From Ensifer adhaerens (GTDB taxonomy: Bacteria > Pseudomonadota > Alphaproteobacteria > Rhizobiales > Rhizobiaceae), in the NCBI RefSeq assembly GCF_028993555.1, contig NZ_CP118610.1:3836001-3900000 (forward strand): a DNA stretch of 64,000 bases. Direction: 5' to 3'. The notes below the pieces were generated by a model that searched no databases, was not told the origin of the DNA, and saw nothing but the letters and a program-made list of their open reading frames with translations. Below, piece by piece: positions 16,764 through 27,276 of this stretch; positions within the stretch are counted from its first letter, which is position 1, and every line of letters begins with the position of its first letter. The position numbers were made by a program, and so were the translations under genes.

Positions 16764-17603
16764 ATGACCGCACGCATGGACAAGAGATTTGCCGATGTGG
16801 CGGCCGAAGGACGTCCGGTCCTCGTCACCTATTTCATGGCCGGTGATCCGGATTTCGAGACGTCGCTGTCGATCATGAAGGCGCTGCCGAAGGCGGGAGC
16901 CGACGTCATCGAGCTGGGTATGCCCTTCTCTGACCCGATGGCCGATGGTCCGGCGATCCAGCTTGCAGGTCAGCGGTCGCTGAAGGGCGGCCAGACGCTC
17001 GCCAAGACGCTGGAAATTGCCCGTCGCTTCCGCGAGGACGACCAGCGCACGCCGATCGTGCTGATGGGCTATTACAATCCGATCTACATCTATGGCGTCG
17101 ACCGTTTCCTGACGGATGCGCTCGCTGCCGGTATCGACGGCCTCATCGTCGTCGACCTGCCGCCGGAGATGGACGACGAGCTTTGCATCCCGGCGCTCGA
17201 AAAGGGCATCAACTTCATCCGCCTGGCGACCCCGACGACGGACGAGCGTCGCTTGCCGAAGGTGCTCGAAAACACCTCCGGTTTCGTCTACTACGTGTCG
17301 ATGAACGGCATCACCGGCTCGGCTCTGCCCGACCCGTCGTTGATTGGCGGCGCCGTCGCGCGTATCAAGGCGCACACCAACCTGCCGGTTTGCGTCGGTT
17401 TCGGCGTCAAGACGGCGGAACATGCAAGGGCCATCGGAGCATCCGCCGATGGCGTGGTCGTCGGTACGGCGATCGTCAACCAGATCGCGTCAAGCCTGAC
17501 CGAAGAGGGCAAGGCGACGGACGCGACGGTTCCGGGTGTTGAAGCGCTGGTCAGAGGGCTCTCGGCAGGCGTGCGGTCCGCACGCCTCGCAGCAGCCGAA
17601 TAA
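16764..17603 (+). CDS. trpA: Tryptophan synthase alpha chain
   Basis: A 279-residue TIM-barrel subunit releasing indole from indole-3-glycerol phosphate for TrpB. The catalytic acids lie in [16 protein letters not shown] (Glu and Asp of the family), with [12 protein letters not shown] and the phosphate-binding [11 protein letters not shown] loop. It starts 4 bases after trpB. The end of the gene is 50 bases from accD; no terminator lies between, so trp-accD-folC co-transcription is likely, an arrangement shared with many alphaproteobacteria. Confidence 0.97.
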   Translation: MTARMDKRFADVAAEGRPVLVTYFMAGDPDFETSLSIMKALPKAGADVIELGMPFSDPMADGPAIQLAGQRSLKGGQTLAKTLEIARRFREDDQRTPIVLMGYYNPIYIYGVDRFLTDALAAGIDGLIVVDLPPEMDDELCIPALEKGINFIRLATPTTDERRLPKVLENTSGFVYYVSMNGITGSALPDPSLIGGAVARIKAHTNLPVCVGFGVKTAEHARAIGASADGVVVGTAIVNQIASSLTEEGKATDATVPGVEALVRGLSAGVRSARLAAAE

Positions 17604-17653
17604 TTGCCTATATTAGCGCGCACAACCCGAAGGAAATCTTCAGGAGTTACTAA

Positions 17654-18568
17654 GTGAACTGGATCACAAACTACGTTCGGCCGAAGATCAACTCGATGCT
17701 GGGCCGCCGGGAAGTTCCGGAAAATCTCTGGATCAAGTGCCCGGAAACCGGCGAGATGGTGTTCCACCGCGATCTCGAAGAAAACAAATGGGTTATCCCC
17801 CAGTCCGGCTTCCACATGAAGATGCCGGCCAAGGCGCGGTTGAAGGACCTGTTCGACGGCGGCATCTATGAAGCGTTTCCGCAGCCGAAGGTTGCTCAGG
17901 ATCCGCTGAAGTTCCGAGATTCCAAGAAGTACTCGGACCGTCTGCGCGACAGCCGCACGAAGACCGAACTCGAAGACACGATCGTTGCCGGCCTCGGTCG
18001 CGTTCAGGGCGTCAAGCTTGTCGCCGTCGTGCACGAGTTCAACTTCATCGGCGGTTCGCTTGGCATGGCCGCTGGCGAGGCGATCATCAAGGCCTTCGAA
18101 AGGGCGATTTCCGAGAAGTGCCCGCTGGTCATCTTCCCGGCATCGGGTGGCGCCCGCATGCAGGAAGGCATCCTGTCGCTGATGCAGCTGCCGCGCACCA
18201 CGGTTGCCGTCAACATGCTCAAGGAAGCCGGTCTTCCCTACATCGTCGTGCTCACCAATCCGACGACCGGTGGCGTCACCGCATCCTATGCGATGCTTGG
18301 CGATATCCACATGGCAGAGCCTGGCGCCGAAATCGGCTTTGCCGGCAAGCGGGTGATCGAGCAGACGCTGCGCGAAAAGCTGCCGGAAGGCTTCCAGACC
18401 TCCGAGTATCTCCTTGAGCACGGCATGGTCGACATGGTCGTCAAGCGCCATGACCTCCCGTCGACGCTGGCCCGGGTCCTGAAGATCCTGCTGAAGAAGC
18501 CGGCAGAAGCCTCCAAGCTCAACGGCGGCACGCAGCCGGCTGCCTTGCCGGTCGCGGCAAGCGCTTAA
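17654..18568 (+). CDS. accD: Acetyl-CoA carboxylase carboxyltransferase beta subunit, with a degenerate zinc ribbon
   Basis: A 304-residue subunit of the carboxyltransferase that makes malonyl-CoA for fatty acid synthesis with AccA. The crotonase-like core is intact: [23 protein letters not shown] and [16 protein letters not shown]. The N-terminal ribbon that normally has four zinc cysteines reads [11 protein letters not shown] and WVIPQSGFH: Cys29 remains, but the other positions are Thr32, Ile48 and Ser51. So this subunit probably cannot bind zinc as E. coli AccD does. GTG start, preceded by AGGAG. A palindrome similar to a rhizobial intergenic repeat follows. Confidence 0.95.
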   Translation: MNWITNYVRPKINSMLGRREVPENLWIKCPETGEMVFHRDLEENKWVIPQSGFHMKMPAKARLKDLFDGGIYEAFPQPKVAQDPLKFRDSKKYSDRLRDSRTKTELEDTIVAGLGRVQGVKLVAVVHEFNFIGGSLGMAAGEAIIKAFERAISEKCPLVIFPASGGARMQEGILSLMQLPRTTVAVNMLKEAGLPYIVVLTNPTTGGVTASYAMLGDIHMAEPGAEIGFAGKRVIEQTLREKLPEGFQTSEYLLEHGMVDMVVKRHDLPSTLARVLKILLKKPAEASKLNGGTQPAALPVAASA

Positions 18569-18574
18569 AGGCAG

Positions 18575-18606
18575 TTTCAGGAAAAGCGGGAGCCGCTTTC
18601 CTGAAA
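18575..18606 (+). terminator. Palindrome after accD, possible weak terminator
   Basis: TTTCAGGAAAAGCGG (18575-18589) pairs with CCGCTTTCCTGAAA (18593-18606) with one bulged base. No T tract follows, and folC is downstream in the same direction, so it may instead slow or partly terminate transcription. Its arm CAGGAAAAG is shared with the 32-bp repeats at 60690-60779. Confidence 0.55.
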
Positions 18607-18681
18607 TACGCAGAACAACAATGAGCATCTCCGCCAGACCGGAGGTGCTTGGCAGTCAAGCTTGTCGGGGCGGGGTGAGAA

Positions 18682-20025
18682 ATGGCAGCTGTGGAAGCCA
18701 GCGAAGCGGGCTACGAGATCGAAAAACTCCTTGCCCTCCACCCCAAGGGCTTCGACCTGTCACTGGACAGGATCACCCGGCTGCTCGCCGCGCTCGGCAA
18801 TCCGCAGGACCGCCTGCCACCGGTGATCCACGTCGCTGGCACCAATGGCAAGGGCTCGGCAACCGCATTCTCGCGGGCGATCCTGGAAGCGGCTGGCCTC
18901 AGCGTCCACGTCCATACCTCGCCGCATCTCGTCAATTGGCATGAGCGCTACCGCCTTGGCGTCAAGGGCGGCAGGGGGCGGCTCGTCAGCGATCCTGTTC
19001 TCGCCGATGCCGTGCGGCGCGTCGCCGAAGCCAACGGCGGCGAGAAGATCACCGTCTTCGAAATCCTGACCGCCGTCACCTTTCTGCTTTTCGCCGAGCA
19101 TCCGGCGGATGTCGCGATCATCGAGGTCGGCCTCGGCGGCCGCTTCGACGCGACCAATGTCATTGCCCGGTCGGCCGTCTCGGTCATCATGCCGATCTCG
19201 CTCGATCATCAGGCCTATCTTGGCGATCGGGTGGAACTGATCGCCGCGGAAAAGGCCGGCATCATGAAGCGCGGCTGCCCGGTGGTGATCGGCCACCAGG
19301 AGGAAGAGGCGGCGCGCGACGTGCTGATCTCGACGGCCGAGCGGCTCGGCTGCCCGATGTTCGTCTATGGCCAGGACTTCATGGCGCATGAGGAATTCGG
19401 CCGTCTTATCTATCAGGACGAAGGTGGCCTCTCCGACTTGCCGCTGCCGAAGCTGCCGGGACGTCACCAGTACGCCAATGCCGCCGCCGCCGTTCGCGCG
19501 GTGCGGGCCGCGGGCTTCGACGTTTCCGAGGCGGCGATCGAGAAGGGGCTAGCCGGCGTCGAGTGGCCCGGACGCCTGCAGCGCCTGACGAGCGGCAAGC
19601 TTACGCGCTACGGTCCGGCCGATGCGGAAATCTGGGTCGACGGCGGCCATAATCCGGGTGCCGGCCAGGTGATTGCCGAGGCAATGGCGACATTCGAGGA
19701 ACGCGAATCGCGACCCTTGTTCCTGATCATCGGCATGATCAACACCAAGGATCCGATCGGCTATTTCCGGGCATTTCTCGATCTTGCCGAACAGGTCTTC
19801 ACCGTGCCGATCCGTGGTTCCGATGCGGGCCTCGATCCTGTGGCGCTTGCAAGCGACGCGGCTGCTGTGGGTTTCGAGGCTTCGGCGGTCTCTTCCGTCG
19901 CCGAAGCGCTGACGATCGTCGCCAACCTGGTCGATGAGGATCCAGCGCCGCCGCGCATCCTGATCGGCGGCTCGCTCTATCTGGTGGGCGACGTTCTCGC
20001 CGACAACGGCACGCCGCCGAAGTGA
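18682..20025 (+). CDS. folC: Bifunctional dihydrofolate synthase / folylpolyglutamate synthase
   Basis: A 447-residue Mur-ligase-fold enzyme adding glutamate to dihydropteroate and to folates. The P-loop HVAGTNGKGSATAF is near residue 53, the Mur-type motif EVGLGGRFDATNVI near 150 supplies the metal ligands, and the C-terminal ligase domain contains WVDGGHNPGAGQ. ATG 18682 is the first sensible start. It is last in the trp-accD-folC string and is separated from convergent trxA by a bidirectional terminator. Confidence 0.95.
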   Translation: MAAVEASEAGYEIEKLLALHPKGFDLSLDRITRLLAALGNPQDRLPPVIHVAGTNGKGSATAFSRAILEAAGLSVHVHTSPHLVNWHERYRLGVKGGRGRLVSDPVLADAVRRVAEANGGEKITVFEILTAVTFLLFAEHPADVAIIEVGLGGRFDATNVIARSAVSVIMPISLDHQAYLGDRVELIAAEKAGIMKRGCPVVIGHQEEEAARDVLISTAERLGCPMFVYGQDFMAHEEFGRLIYQDEGGLSDLPLPKLPGRHQYANAAAAVRAVRAAGFDVSEAAIEKGLAGVEWPGRLQRLTSGKLTRYGPADAEIWVDGGHNPGAGQVIAEAMATFEERESRPLFLIIGMINTKDPIGYFRAFLDLAEQVFTVPIRGSDAGLDPVALASDAAAVGFEASAVSSVAEALTIVANLVDEDPAPPRILIGGSLYLVGDVLADNGTPPK

Positions 20026-20075
20026 TCCGGAGGTGGCGCTGCCATCCCGGCAACAATCAGGTTCAAGGCAAGAAA

Positions 20076-20097
20076 AAAGCCCGGCATGCCGGGCTTT
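20076..20097. terminator. Bidirectional terminator between folC and trxA
   Basis: A perfect 22-bp palindrome, AAAGCCCGGCA/TGCCGGGCTTT. It has A-rich sequence on the left and T-rich on the right, serving both convergent genes. Confidence 0.85.
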
Positions 20098-20121
20098 CTG
20101 CTGAGGTAGTCAGCGAAGGTC

Positions 20122-20445
20122 TCAGGCGACCGCCGTGGAGATCCACGAGGTAAGGGCCGTCTTCGGCGCGGCGCCAACCTTGATGTCGGCCACTTCGCCG
20201 GCCTTGAACATGGCGAGCGTCGGGATCGAACGAACGCCGTACTGGGCAGCCAGTTCCGGGTTTTCGTCGATGTTGAGCTTGGCGACCTTGACCTTGCCGG
20301 CGAGCTCGTTCGAGATTTCCTCGAGGCTCGGCGCGATCATCTTGCACGGGCCGCACCATTCAGCCCAGAAATCGACAACCACCGGCTCGGCGGAGTTCAG
20401 CACTTCCTGCTGAAAATTGGACGTATCGACCTTTACAGTAGCCAT
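20122..20445 (-). CDS. trxA: Thioredoxin
   Basis: A 107-residue thioredoxin with the redox centre [10 protein letters not shown] near residues 28-37 and the conserved cis-proline in SIPTLAMFK. It reduces protein disulfides in the cytoplasm with electrons from thioredoxin reductase. It follows addA on the minus strand after an 86-base gap, so it may have its own promoter as well as read-through. The size and motif are standard; no fusion or extension. Confidence 0.97.
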   Translation of the reverse strand: MATVKVDTSNFQQEVLNSAEPVVVDFWAEWCGPCKMIAPSLEEISNELAGKVKVAKLNIDENPELAAQYGVRSIPTLAMFKAGEVADIKVGAAPKTALTSWISTAVA

Positions 20446-20531
20446 AGGCTGCTCCTTGCGTTCGGAATGGGAGTATCCAGATGTTGTGTCTCATGTGAGA
20501 TGGCACCGCTGGATTTTCAATATCGGGTATC

Positions 20532-23500
20532 TCACTTTGTCGCGAGGTCTTCAAGGCTCCTGTCGAGCGCCTGATCCGTTACGACGTGGATTGCCGGTCC
20601 TTCGGTGAAGATCAGCACGCATCGGAAGGCGTGCCCGGGATAGAGCGGCCGCAACAGCTCGCGATAGATCGCAAGCTGTGCCCTGTAAGCGAAGGGAATA
20701 TCACCCTCAGAAGCCGGCACCTGTCGGTTCGTCTTGAAGTCGGCAATGGTCACCGTCCCGTCGCTGACGGCGAGCCGGTCGATGCGGCCGGAGACCGCGT
20801 GGTCGCGCGTGCCGAGCGTGAGCGTGCCCATGACCGAGACTTCGGCACGACTGCTTGCCGAGAAGAGCGCACCGAGATCCGGGTGGTCGAGCACGTTCTC
20901 GACAGCGGCAATCAGCGCTGCCCGCTGCTCGGGCGACCAGCGGGGAACGGAACGCAGAAGATAGCGCTCTGCCGCTGCGCGACGATCATTGCCCGCAATG
21001 GAAGGCAGGACCTGCAGCAGGCGGTGCAGGATGGCGCCGCGCAACATCGAGAGATTTGTCGGTGCCTTCTCTGAAAACAGCGCGGATCCGACAAGCCCAT
21101 CGCCGTCGTCCTCGTCGACCGCAATGCCGACGCCGGAGGGACTGAGCGGTCGTGGCAGTCGCTTCTGCGGCGGCAGCGGCGTCGAAAGCGCCTTCGGCAG
21201 GCCGAAGGCCGGGCGGTTGGCGTCCGCCGAGGTCGCTTCCTTGGACGGAAGGTCACGTTCGAGCTGCTTCTCGCGCCAGGCGTGGCCGGACCATTCCTCG
21301 CCGCCGGCATGAAAGGTCTTCGGGTGGCCGCGGCCATTTTCATCCCCGGCAAGGCTCGCCTGGACCATGGCATGCCATGTTTCGGCGACGGCCCTTTGTC
21401 CGCGATAGCCGCAGACGATCAGGCGGTCGGCGGCGCGAGTCATGCCGACATAGAGAAGGCGTCGATACTCTTCCTCGGCAAGCGTCTTCAGACGTTCGCT
21501 GTCGGCGGTCACGAGCGTGTTCGACTCCGATCCCGGTGCACGCCACACCGGCAACGACAGGACGCCGCCATCCCGTTGGGTGAGCTCCAGGAAGCGGAGA
21601 GATGGGACATGCTGGTTGCTGAAGGGCGCACCGCCGCCATCGACGAGGAAGACGACCGGCGCTTCGAGACCCTTGGCGGCGTGCACCGTCATGATCCGGA
21701 CTTCGTCGCGCTCCTTGTCCTGCTCGCGCTTGACCGTCGGCGCTTCCATTTCCAGCGTCGAAACGAAGGCTTGCAGGCCGGGGAGGCCGCTTCTTTCCTG
21801 ATCGAGCGCGAAGGTGAGGAATTCGTCGAGGATGTCGCTGACCTCGGTGCCGAGCCGCGCCAGGAAGGCGGCGCGGCCGCCATGGACGCCAAGGATGCGG
21901 GCATAGAGATCGTGGGGCGCAAGCTGGTTGGCGAGCGCCACATAGGCTTTCAGTGTCCTTGCTGCCTGATGGAACAGGATGCCCTCGGCCGCCTCGGCCT
22001 GAAGCCGCTGCCAGAGGCTTTCGCCTTCTTTGCGTCGCGCCGCGAGCTCGAACAGAGCGTCCTCGCCGAGATTGAACAGCGGGCTTTTCAAGAGCGCGGC
22101 GAGTGACAGGTCGTCCTGCGGCAAGAGCACGAACCGCCCGAGTGCGAGCAGGTCCTGGACGGCAATATGCTTGGTCAGCACCAGGCGGTCGGCGCCGGCA
22201 ACTGGGATGTTGTTGCGGCGCTTCAGCGCTCGGGTCAGCGCATTGACGAAGGCATCGCGCTTGCGCACCAGCACGATCACATCGCCCGGCCGCATCGGCC
22301 GGCGAACGCCCTTCTCGACGATCGTCTCCTTGCCGATCCAGCTTTCCAGGACGCCGGCGATCCGGCGTGCGAGGATATTGACCGGTGCGCTCTCAGGCGT
22401 CGCGTCGAAGGCCGCCGTCCATTCTTCGTCCGCATCCATCGGTTCGGAGGCAATCACATCCCAGATATCGACGGCGCCGGGGTGGCCGATGCGGTTCGAG
22501 GCATGAACGACGGGCTCGCTGCGGGCGCTGAGGCCGCGTGCATGCGCCGGATTGGCGAAGACCATATCGACGGCCGAAAGCACGTCGACGGTCGAGCGGA
22601 AGGAGAGCTGTAGGCGGATGGGCTCGAAGGCCTTGCCGCCGTCGCGCACCCGCCGTTCGGTTACCTGGCTCTCATGCGAAAACCGTTCCGGTCGTGCGCC
22701 CTGGAAGGAGTAGATCGACTGCTTCTCGTCGCCGACGGCAAACATGGTGCGGTTGGTGCCGCGGGCGCTTTCGCCGGAGAAGAAGTCGGCCGCCAGCGCC
22801 TGGATGATGGTCCATTGCGCCGGGCTGGTATCCTGGGCCTCGTCGACGAGGATATGGTCGATGCCCTGGTCGAGCTTGTAATGGACCCAGGCGCTGACGT
22901 CGCCGCGGGCAAAGAGCGCCGCCGTGCGGTTGATCAGGTCCTCGAAATCGAGCTGGCTGCGCCGCCGCTTGAGTTCCTCGTAGTCGACGTTGAGCCGTTC
23001 GGCGAGCGTCAGGGCCGCAAGCGTCGCCTCGAACATCCTGAGAATGCTGATGTGATCGATGCAGGCGACGACATGGCGGTAGGCTTCGTCCACCAGGTCG
23101 ATGAGATCGGGGGCCGCCTGCTGCATCGCCTTGTTGAGGAAGGCCGATTGTGCCCGGGGCTTGCCGGTGCCGGTGAAGAACAAATGCCTGAGAGCGTCAT
23201 AGCGTGCGCCCAGGTCCGCGAGCTTGGAGACGGTTCGCAGTCCCTCTGCAAATTCCAGAACCTTCGTTCCACCAACGCTTGTGGCGAGGGAAAAGTAACG
23301 TTCCAGGGACGCGCCGTTGAGGCCCTCCAGCGGCCAGATCGCGGCCATGGCGCTGTCGACGCTTTCCCCCGGGGAAAGCTTCAGGGCCCGGCGCAACTCG
23401 GCCTCGGTGCCGCCGAGCGCGTCGGCATGTTCGAGAAAGGCCTGGATCGAAGTGCGGTTCTCGACGATCGCCGCGAGCAGTTTTTCAAGCCCGGTATCGT

Positions 23501-24098
23501 CGGCGAGGTCGAGCACGGTGGCGAAGGCGCGCGCCAGTTCCGGATCGTCCTTGGCCGCCGTCGCCGTCAGCAGCATGCGGCGGGCATCCGCAAGCAGCAC
23601 GGCGGCAGCGCGGTCGTCGAGAACGGAGAAATGGCCGGCGACGTTGGCTTCCAGTGGAAACTGATGCAGCAGTGCCTCGCAGAAGGCGTGGATCGTCTGG
23701 ATCTTGAGGCCGCCGGGTGTCTCCAGCGCGCGGGCGAACAGGCGCCGCGCCTCCTGCAGCTTCAGAAGACCGGGCCGCTCGCCCTCGATCGCCTCGATCC
23801 GCTTTTCGAGCGTCGCGTCGTCGAGCGTTACCCATTCGGCCAGCCGTTCGAAGACGCGGTTCGACATTTCGGATGCCGCGGCCTTGGTATAGGTCAGGCA
23901 GAGGATCGCCGAGGGCCGGCAGCCGGCAAGCAGCAGCCGGATCACCCGCTGGGTCAGCACATGCGTCTTGCCGGATCCGGCATTGGCCGAAACCCAGGCG
24001 GAACGCGCGGGATCGGAGGCAAGCGATTGCCGACGCGAGGTCCAGTCGAGCCAGGCTTGCGGCGTCGCCTGTTCGGGGCCGAGGCTGTCATCCCTCAT
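20532..24098 (-). CDS. addA: Double-strand break repair helicase-nuclease AddA
   Basis: A 1188-residue UvrD-family helicase with a C-terminal nuclease, the partner of AddB in resecting DNA ends for RecA recombination. Walker A is SANAGSGKTHVLTQR near residue 38, Walker B is ILVDEAQDTSPAQW near 410, motif LSFRSTVDVL and motif VHAAKGLEAPVVFLVDGG are present, and the nuclease core reads GRIDRLAVSDGTVTIADFKTN near 1120. The frame extends to 24191 but that part would overlap addB by over 100 bases; ATG 24098 overlaps addB by 11 and gives the family N terminus. Typical alphaproteobacterial AddA. Confidence 0.95.
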   Translation of the reverse strand: MRDDSLGPEQATPQAWLDWTSRRQSLASDPARSAWVSANAGSGKTHVLTQRVIRLLLAGCRPSAILCLTYTKAAASEMSNRVFERLAEWVTLDDATLEKRIEAIEGERPGLLKLQEARRLFARALETPGGLKIQTIHAFCEALLHQFPLEANVAGHFSVLDDRAAAVLLADARRMLLTATAAKDDPELARAFATVLDLADDTGLEKLLAAIVENRTSIQAFLEHADALGGTEAELRRALKLSPGESVDSAMAAIWPLEGLNGASLERYFSLATSVGGTKVLEFAEGLRTVSKLADLGARYDALRHLFFTGTGKPRAQSAFLNKAMQQAAPDLIDLVDEAYRHVVACIDHISILRMFEATLAALTLAERLNVDYEELKRRRSQLDFEDLINRTAALFARGDVSAWVHYKLDQGIDHILVDEAQDTSPAQWTIIQALAADFFSGESARGTNRTMFAVGDEKQSIYSFQGARPERFSHESQVTERRVRDGGKAFEPIRLQLSFRSTVDVLSAVDMVFANPAHARGLSARSEPVVHASNRIGHPGAVDIWDVIASEPMDADEEWTAAFDATPESAPVNILARRIAGVLESWIGKETIVEKGVRRPMRPGDVIVLVRKRDAFVNALTRALKRRNNIPVAGADRLVLTKHIAVQDLLALGRFVLLPQDDLSLAALLKSPLFNLGEDALFELAARRKEGESLWQRLQAEAAEGILFHQAARTLKAYVALANQLAPHDLYARILGVHGGRAAFLARLGTEVSDILDEFLTFALDQERSGLPGLQAFVSTLEMEAPTVKREQDKERDEVRIMTVHAAKGLEAPVVFLVDGGGAPFSNQHVPSLRFLELTQRDGGVLSLPVWRAPGSESNTLVTADSERLKTLAEEEYRRLLYVGMTRAADRLIVCGYRGQRAVAETWHAMVQASLAGDENGRGHPKTFHAGGEEWSGHAWREKQLERDLPSKEATSADANRPAFGLPKALSTPLPPQKRLPRPLSPSGVGIAVDEDDGDGLVGSALFSEKAPTNLSMLRGAILHRLLQVLPSIAGNDRRAAAERYLLRSVPRWSPEQRAALIAAVENVLDHPDLGALFSASSRAEVSVMGTLTLGTRDHAVSGRIDRLAVSDGTVTIADFKTNRQVPASEGDIPFAYRAQLAIYRELLRPLYPGHAFRCVLIFTEGPAIHVVTDQALDRSLEDLATK

Positions 24099-27000
24099 CG
24101 CCGTCGTCCTCCTCGCTATCGGCCGTCGACCATTCGGCCACGCGCGCCAGATGGTCGTATTCGCCGCCGTAATCCCGCTCTTTTTGAACAATCACGCGCG
24201 ATGCAAAGCCATGCTTGCCCGAAAGCAGCGCAGCCAGGAGCTTTCTGAGCTCGGTGAGGGATTCGTCCGCAAGCTGGTCGGCAGATTTCGTTTCCTTCGC
24301 CTTGCTACCCTCGTTGTTCACGGTCTCCTGCTTGAAACGCGAGCCGGGCTTCAGTCGGACATAGAGCAGCGATTGCGGATGGCTGGGCGGCAGGTCCTTG
24401 AAGGCACCGGCCTTGAGGGCTGCGGCTTCGAGGGCGAGCTGCGGGTCAAGCAGCACACGGGCTTCCTTGACCGATGGGCTGGAGCCGGTCTTGTAGTCGA
24501 TGATCTCCACGCTGCCGTCGGTCAGCGTATCGAGCCGGTCGGCAATGCCCGTCAGCCGCATGTCCGCGACGCCAAGCTCCATCGATGCCGGAGCTTCCGT
24601 GCGCGAGCGACGGATGAAGCGCGCACGGTCCCGCTCCCACTTGATGAAAGCCAAGCCGACGGCGGCGAAGCGTGGCCGCCAGATCGTGTCGATATGCATG
24701 GGCAGCCGCGCCTCGTCGAAGGCCTCGTTCAGCAGCCTGTGCATCGCCTCTTCGGCAGCATGGGACATGAGGTCGAAGCCGCCACGAACGAAGCGCTCGA
24801 CGATCTGGTGATAGAGCGTGCCGCGTTCGGCCGGACCGGGATCGCTGTTGAACGGCAGCAGCGGATGCAGACGGAGAATGCGCCGGGCGTAGATCGCGTA
24901 GGGGTCTCGCCTCAACCGCGAGACCTCGCTGAAGGAGTATTTTCGCGGCTGCAGGTCCGCAGGTGGCTTGGGCGCGGGGCGTTCGGCAAGCGGCTGCCGC
25001 CCTCCGTCGTCGAGCATCCGGGCCCAGGCCAGATAGTCGGCGCCATTGGCCTGCAAGGCGGCAGTCAGCCCCTCGCCGCCAAGCGCGAGCAGTCGCTGCA
25101 GCCAGCGCGAGGCGACGGTGGGTGCTGCGCCCTGGCGCATCGAGCGCGTGAGGATCAACCGTCTCGTGCCGCAGGCCATCTGGAAGTCGTGCGCGAGCTG
25201 GCCGATGCGCCGCTCCGGCGGCTCGAGACCGATGCCCGTCTTCATCGTACGCGAAAGGAACGGGTCGTTGGCCGTCTGGCCCGGCCAATTGCCTTCGTTC
25301 ATGGCGCCGAGCACCACGAGGTCCATGCTCTGCAGGCGTGATTCCATTGCGCCGAAGATGAAGACCCGCGGGTGGCGCATGGACCGCGGCTTGACCGCAG
25401 CACCGGCCGCAAGCGCCTCCATGACATCGCACCATTGCGGCCCGTCCGCCGTCATCTGGCCGTCGGTTTCGATGATGCCGCGAAGCAGGGTCGCGAGCGT
25501 ATCCGCCGCTTCGCCGGACCAGAGTCCACCGAGATCGCCGCGCTCGTCGGCCGAGGCCGCTTCCAGCGCCTGGCCGGTACGTGTTGCCCAGTCGGCAAAG
25601 GTGAATTCCTCCGAGTACACACGGCTGCCGTCCTTGCTGCGCGTGAGCGCAGACGCGAGCGGCGCCACCGCGAGGCCGATCTTCATCGCCAGATCGCGTG
25701 CGGCCAAAAGCTCCTCGGTGCTGATGCCGGCCCGCCATTCCGGCGGGTGGCGATCGACCTTGTGCCCGGCAATTGCCGCCGCGAGCAACGGTTCCAGGGC
25801 GAGGATATCGACGGTCGCGGTACTGCCGCGCAGCGCCATGCGTTCGAGCGCATCGGCGCCCTGGCGCATGGCGTCACGCGACAGCCCGAAGCGCGCCAGC
25901 GGATGTTTGAGAAGCGCGACGAAGGGCACGGGATCGCCGGGGCGCAGGCTCGCCTCCAGAAGCAGGCGCATGAAGCTGCCCTGCGGCGTCGAGGACAAAG
26001 GCGTGCCGGCGGAATCGTCGGCTTCGATGCCAAAGCGGGCGAGCTCGGCGCCGACCCGCCGCGCGAGGTTTCGGTCGGGCGTGATCAGTGCCGCCTGGCT
26101 GTCCTCACTGCCTTCCAAGGCAAGCCGCAGCGCAACGGCAATCGCCGCCGCCTCCTCGCGCTCGTTGGCGGTTTCGATGAGCGCCGCATCGCTGAAGGCG
26201 GCGCGCAGCGCGTCGCCATCGAGTTCGCTGCGCATTTCGGTCCAGGCATTGGTGGCCTTTGCCGGCAACAGTGCGTGCGAGAGGATCTCGGCGCGGAAAT
26301 CGAGATCGGTCTCGGCGCTTGCCAGGGTGGTCACGTCGGGCCGGAGCACGGCCATGCGCTTCAGCAACCGGTAGAAGCCGTATTGCGGATGGCTGCGGCT
26401 CGCCGGATCCGGCCGGCCGTCAAGTGCGGCGTCGGCGACGATCATGTCCCATTCGGCATCGCTCATCGTCTGATCGAGACCGGGCAGCACGATCGTGCCG
26501 TTGGCAAGCTTCTGCACGGCGGCGATCAGCGCGGCAGTCGCGGGAATGGAACCGGTCGAACCGGCGATGATGATCGGGCCCTCGATCTTGCCGCTGGCGA
26601 TGCGCTGCGTCTCGGCCTGCAGGATGGCGTTGCGGTGGCGCGCAGGGGAGGATTGCTTGAGCTCTTCGAGCCGCTCCGGCCAGTAGGTTCGCGCGATCTT
26701 CAGGAACTCGAGCGTCAGCTGCCACCAGAGCGCGTGCTCGCCGGCATCGAGCCGGTCGAGTTGATCCCAGTCCAGCTCTTCCGTCTCCATCGCATCGATG
26801 AGATCGGCGAGATTGCGGGCGAGCCAGATCGCATCGGCGGGGCTTGCCGGCGCAATCAACGGGCTTTCTGCATGGATGTCGAGCACGACCTTTGGCAGGC
26901 GATTGCGCCAGGCCAGGATAAGCCGGCCAAGCTCGATCAGGCGGGCGGTGCCGGGCAGGGGCGGTGCCAGATCGAGGATCGCCGGCACCTCGGCATCGAA

Positions 27001-27276
27001 GAAGCCGCTGTCGTCGTCGGTCTCGCCGAGCGCCTTGATGGTGGGCAGGATGGTGGAGCGGCCGCCGAGCAGATCGACGAATTCGGATCGAAGCACACGG
27101 GCCGAGCGCCGCGTCGGCACGAAGATCGTCACGCCGGCAAGCGGCAGGGGATCAGCGGCATCGTAGCGGAAGTCCGGGGTCAGGCTACCGTCGCAAAGCT
27201 TCTCAGCGAGCGTCTTCAGGAAGGGGAGGCCGGGCGGGATCGTGAAGACGTTGGACCGACGGCCGCGCACGCTCAT
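24088..27276 (-). CDS. addB: Double-strand break repair protein AddB
   Basis: A 1062-residue partner of AddA with the alphaproteobacterial AddB pattern (VFTIPPGLPFLKTLAEKLCDG at the start). The central inactivated-helicase part is followed by a PD-(D/E)xK nuclease: GIADRLDTLTDG and VEIIDYKTGSSPS near residues 935-960. No clear functional Walker A, as expected. Its start overlaps the sugar nucleotidyltransferase gene by 4 bases and its end overlaps addA, so translation is coupled through the string divL-tsaE/amgK-murU-addB-addA. Confidence 0.94.
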   Translation of the reverse strand: MSVRGRRSNVFTIPPGLPFLKTLAEKLCDGSLTPDFRYDAADPLPLAGVTIFVPTRRSARVLRSEFVDLLGGRSTILPTIKALGETDDDSGFFDAEVPAILDLAPPLPGTARLIELGRLILAWRNRLPKVVLDIHAESPLIAPASPADAIWLARNLADLIDAMETEELDWDQLDRLDAGEHALWWQLTLEFLKIARTYWPERLEELKQSSPARHRNAILQAETQRIASGKIEGPIIIAGSTGSIPATAALIAAVQKLANGTIVLPGLDQTMSDAEWDMIVADAALDGRPDPASRSHPQYGFYRLLKRMAVLRPDVTTLASAETDLDFRAEILSHALLPAKATNAWTEMRSELDGDALRAAFSDAALIETANEREEAAAIAVALRLALEGSEDSQAALITPDRNLARRVGAELARFGIEADDSAGTPLSSTPQGSFMRLLLEASLRPGDPVPFVALLKHPLARFGLSRDAMRQGADALERMALRGSTATVDILALEPLLAAAIAGHKVDRHPPEWRAGISTEELLAARDLAMKIGLAVAPLASALTRSKDGSRVYSEEFTFADWATRTGQALEAASADERGDLGGLWSGEAADTLATLLRGIIETDGQMTADGPQWCDVMEALAAGAAVKPRSMRHPRVFIFGAMESRLQSMDLVVLGAMNEGNWPGQTANDPFLSRTMKTGIGLEPPERRIGQLAHDFQMACGTRRLILTRSMRQGAAPTVASRWLQRLLALGGEGLTAALQANGADYLAWARMLDDGGRQPLAERPAPKPPADLQPRKYSFSEVSRLRRDPYAIYARRILRLHPLLPFNSDPGPAERGTLYHQIVERFVRGGFDLMSHAAEEAMHRLLNEAFDEARLPMHIDTIWRPRFAAVGLAFIKWERDRARFIRRSRTEAPASMELGVADMRLTGIADRLDTLTDGSVEIIDYKTGSSPSVKEARVLLDPQLALEAAALKAGAFKDLPPSHPQSLLYVRLKPGSRFKQETVNNEGSKAKETKSADQLADESLTELRKLLAALLSGKHGFASRVIVQKERDYGGEYDHLARVAEWSTADSEEDDGDEG

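Noticed and set aside
22674..24248. A 524-codon open frame on the plus strand
   Set aside because: It is antisense to addA, whose helicase motifs are unambiguous.
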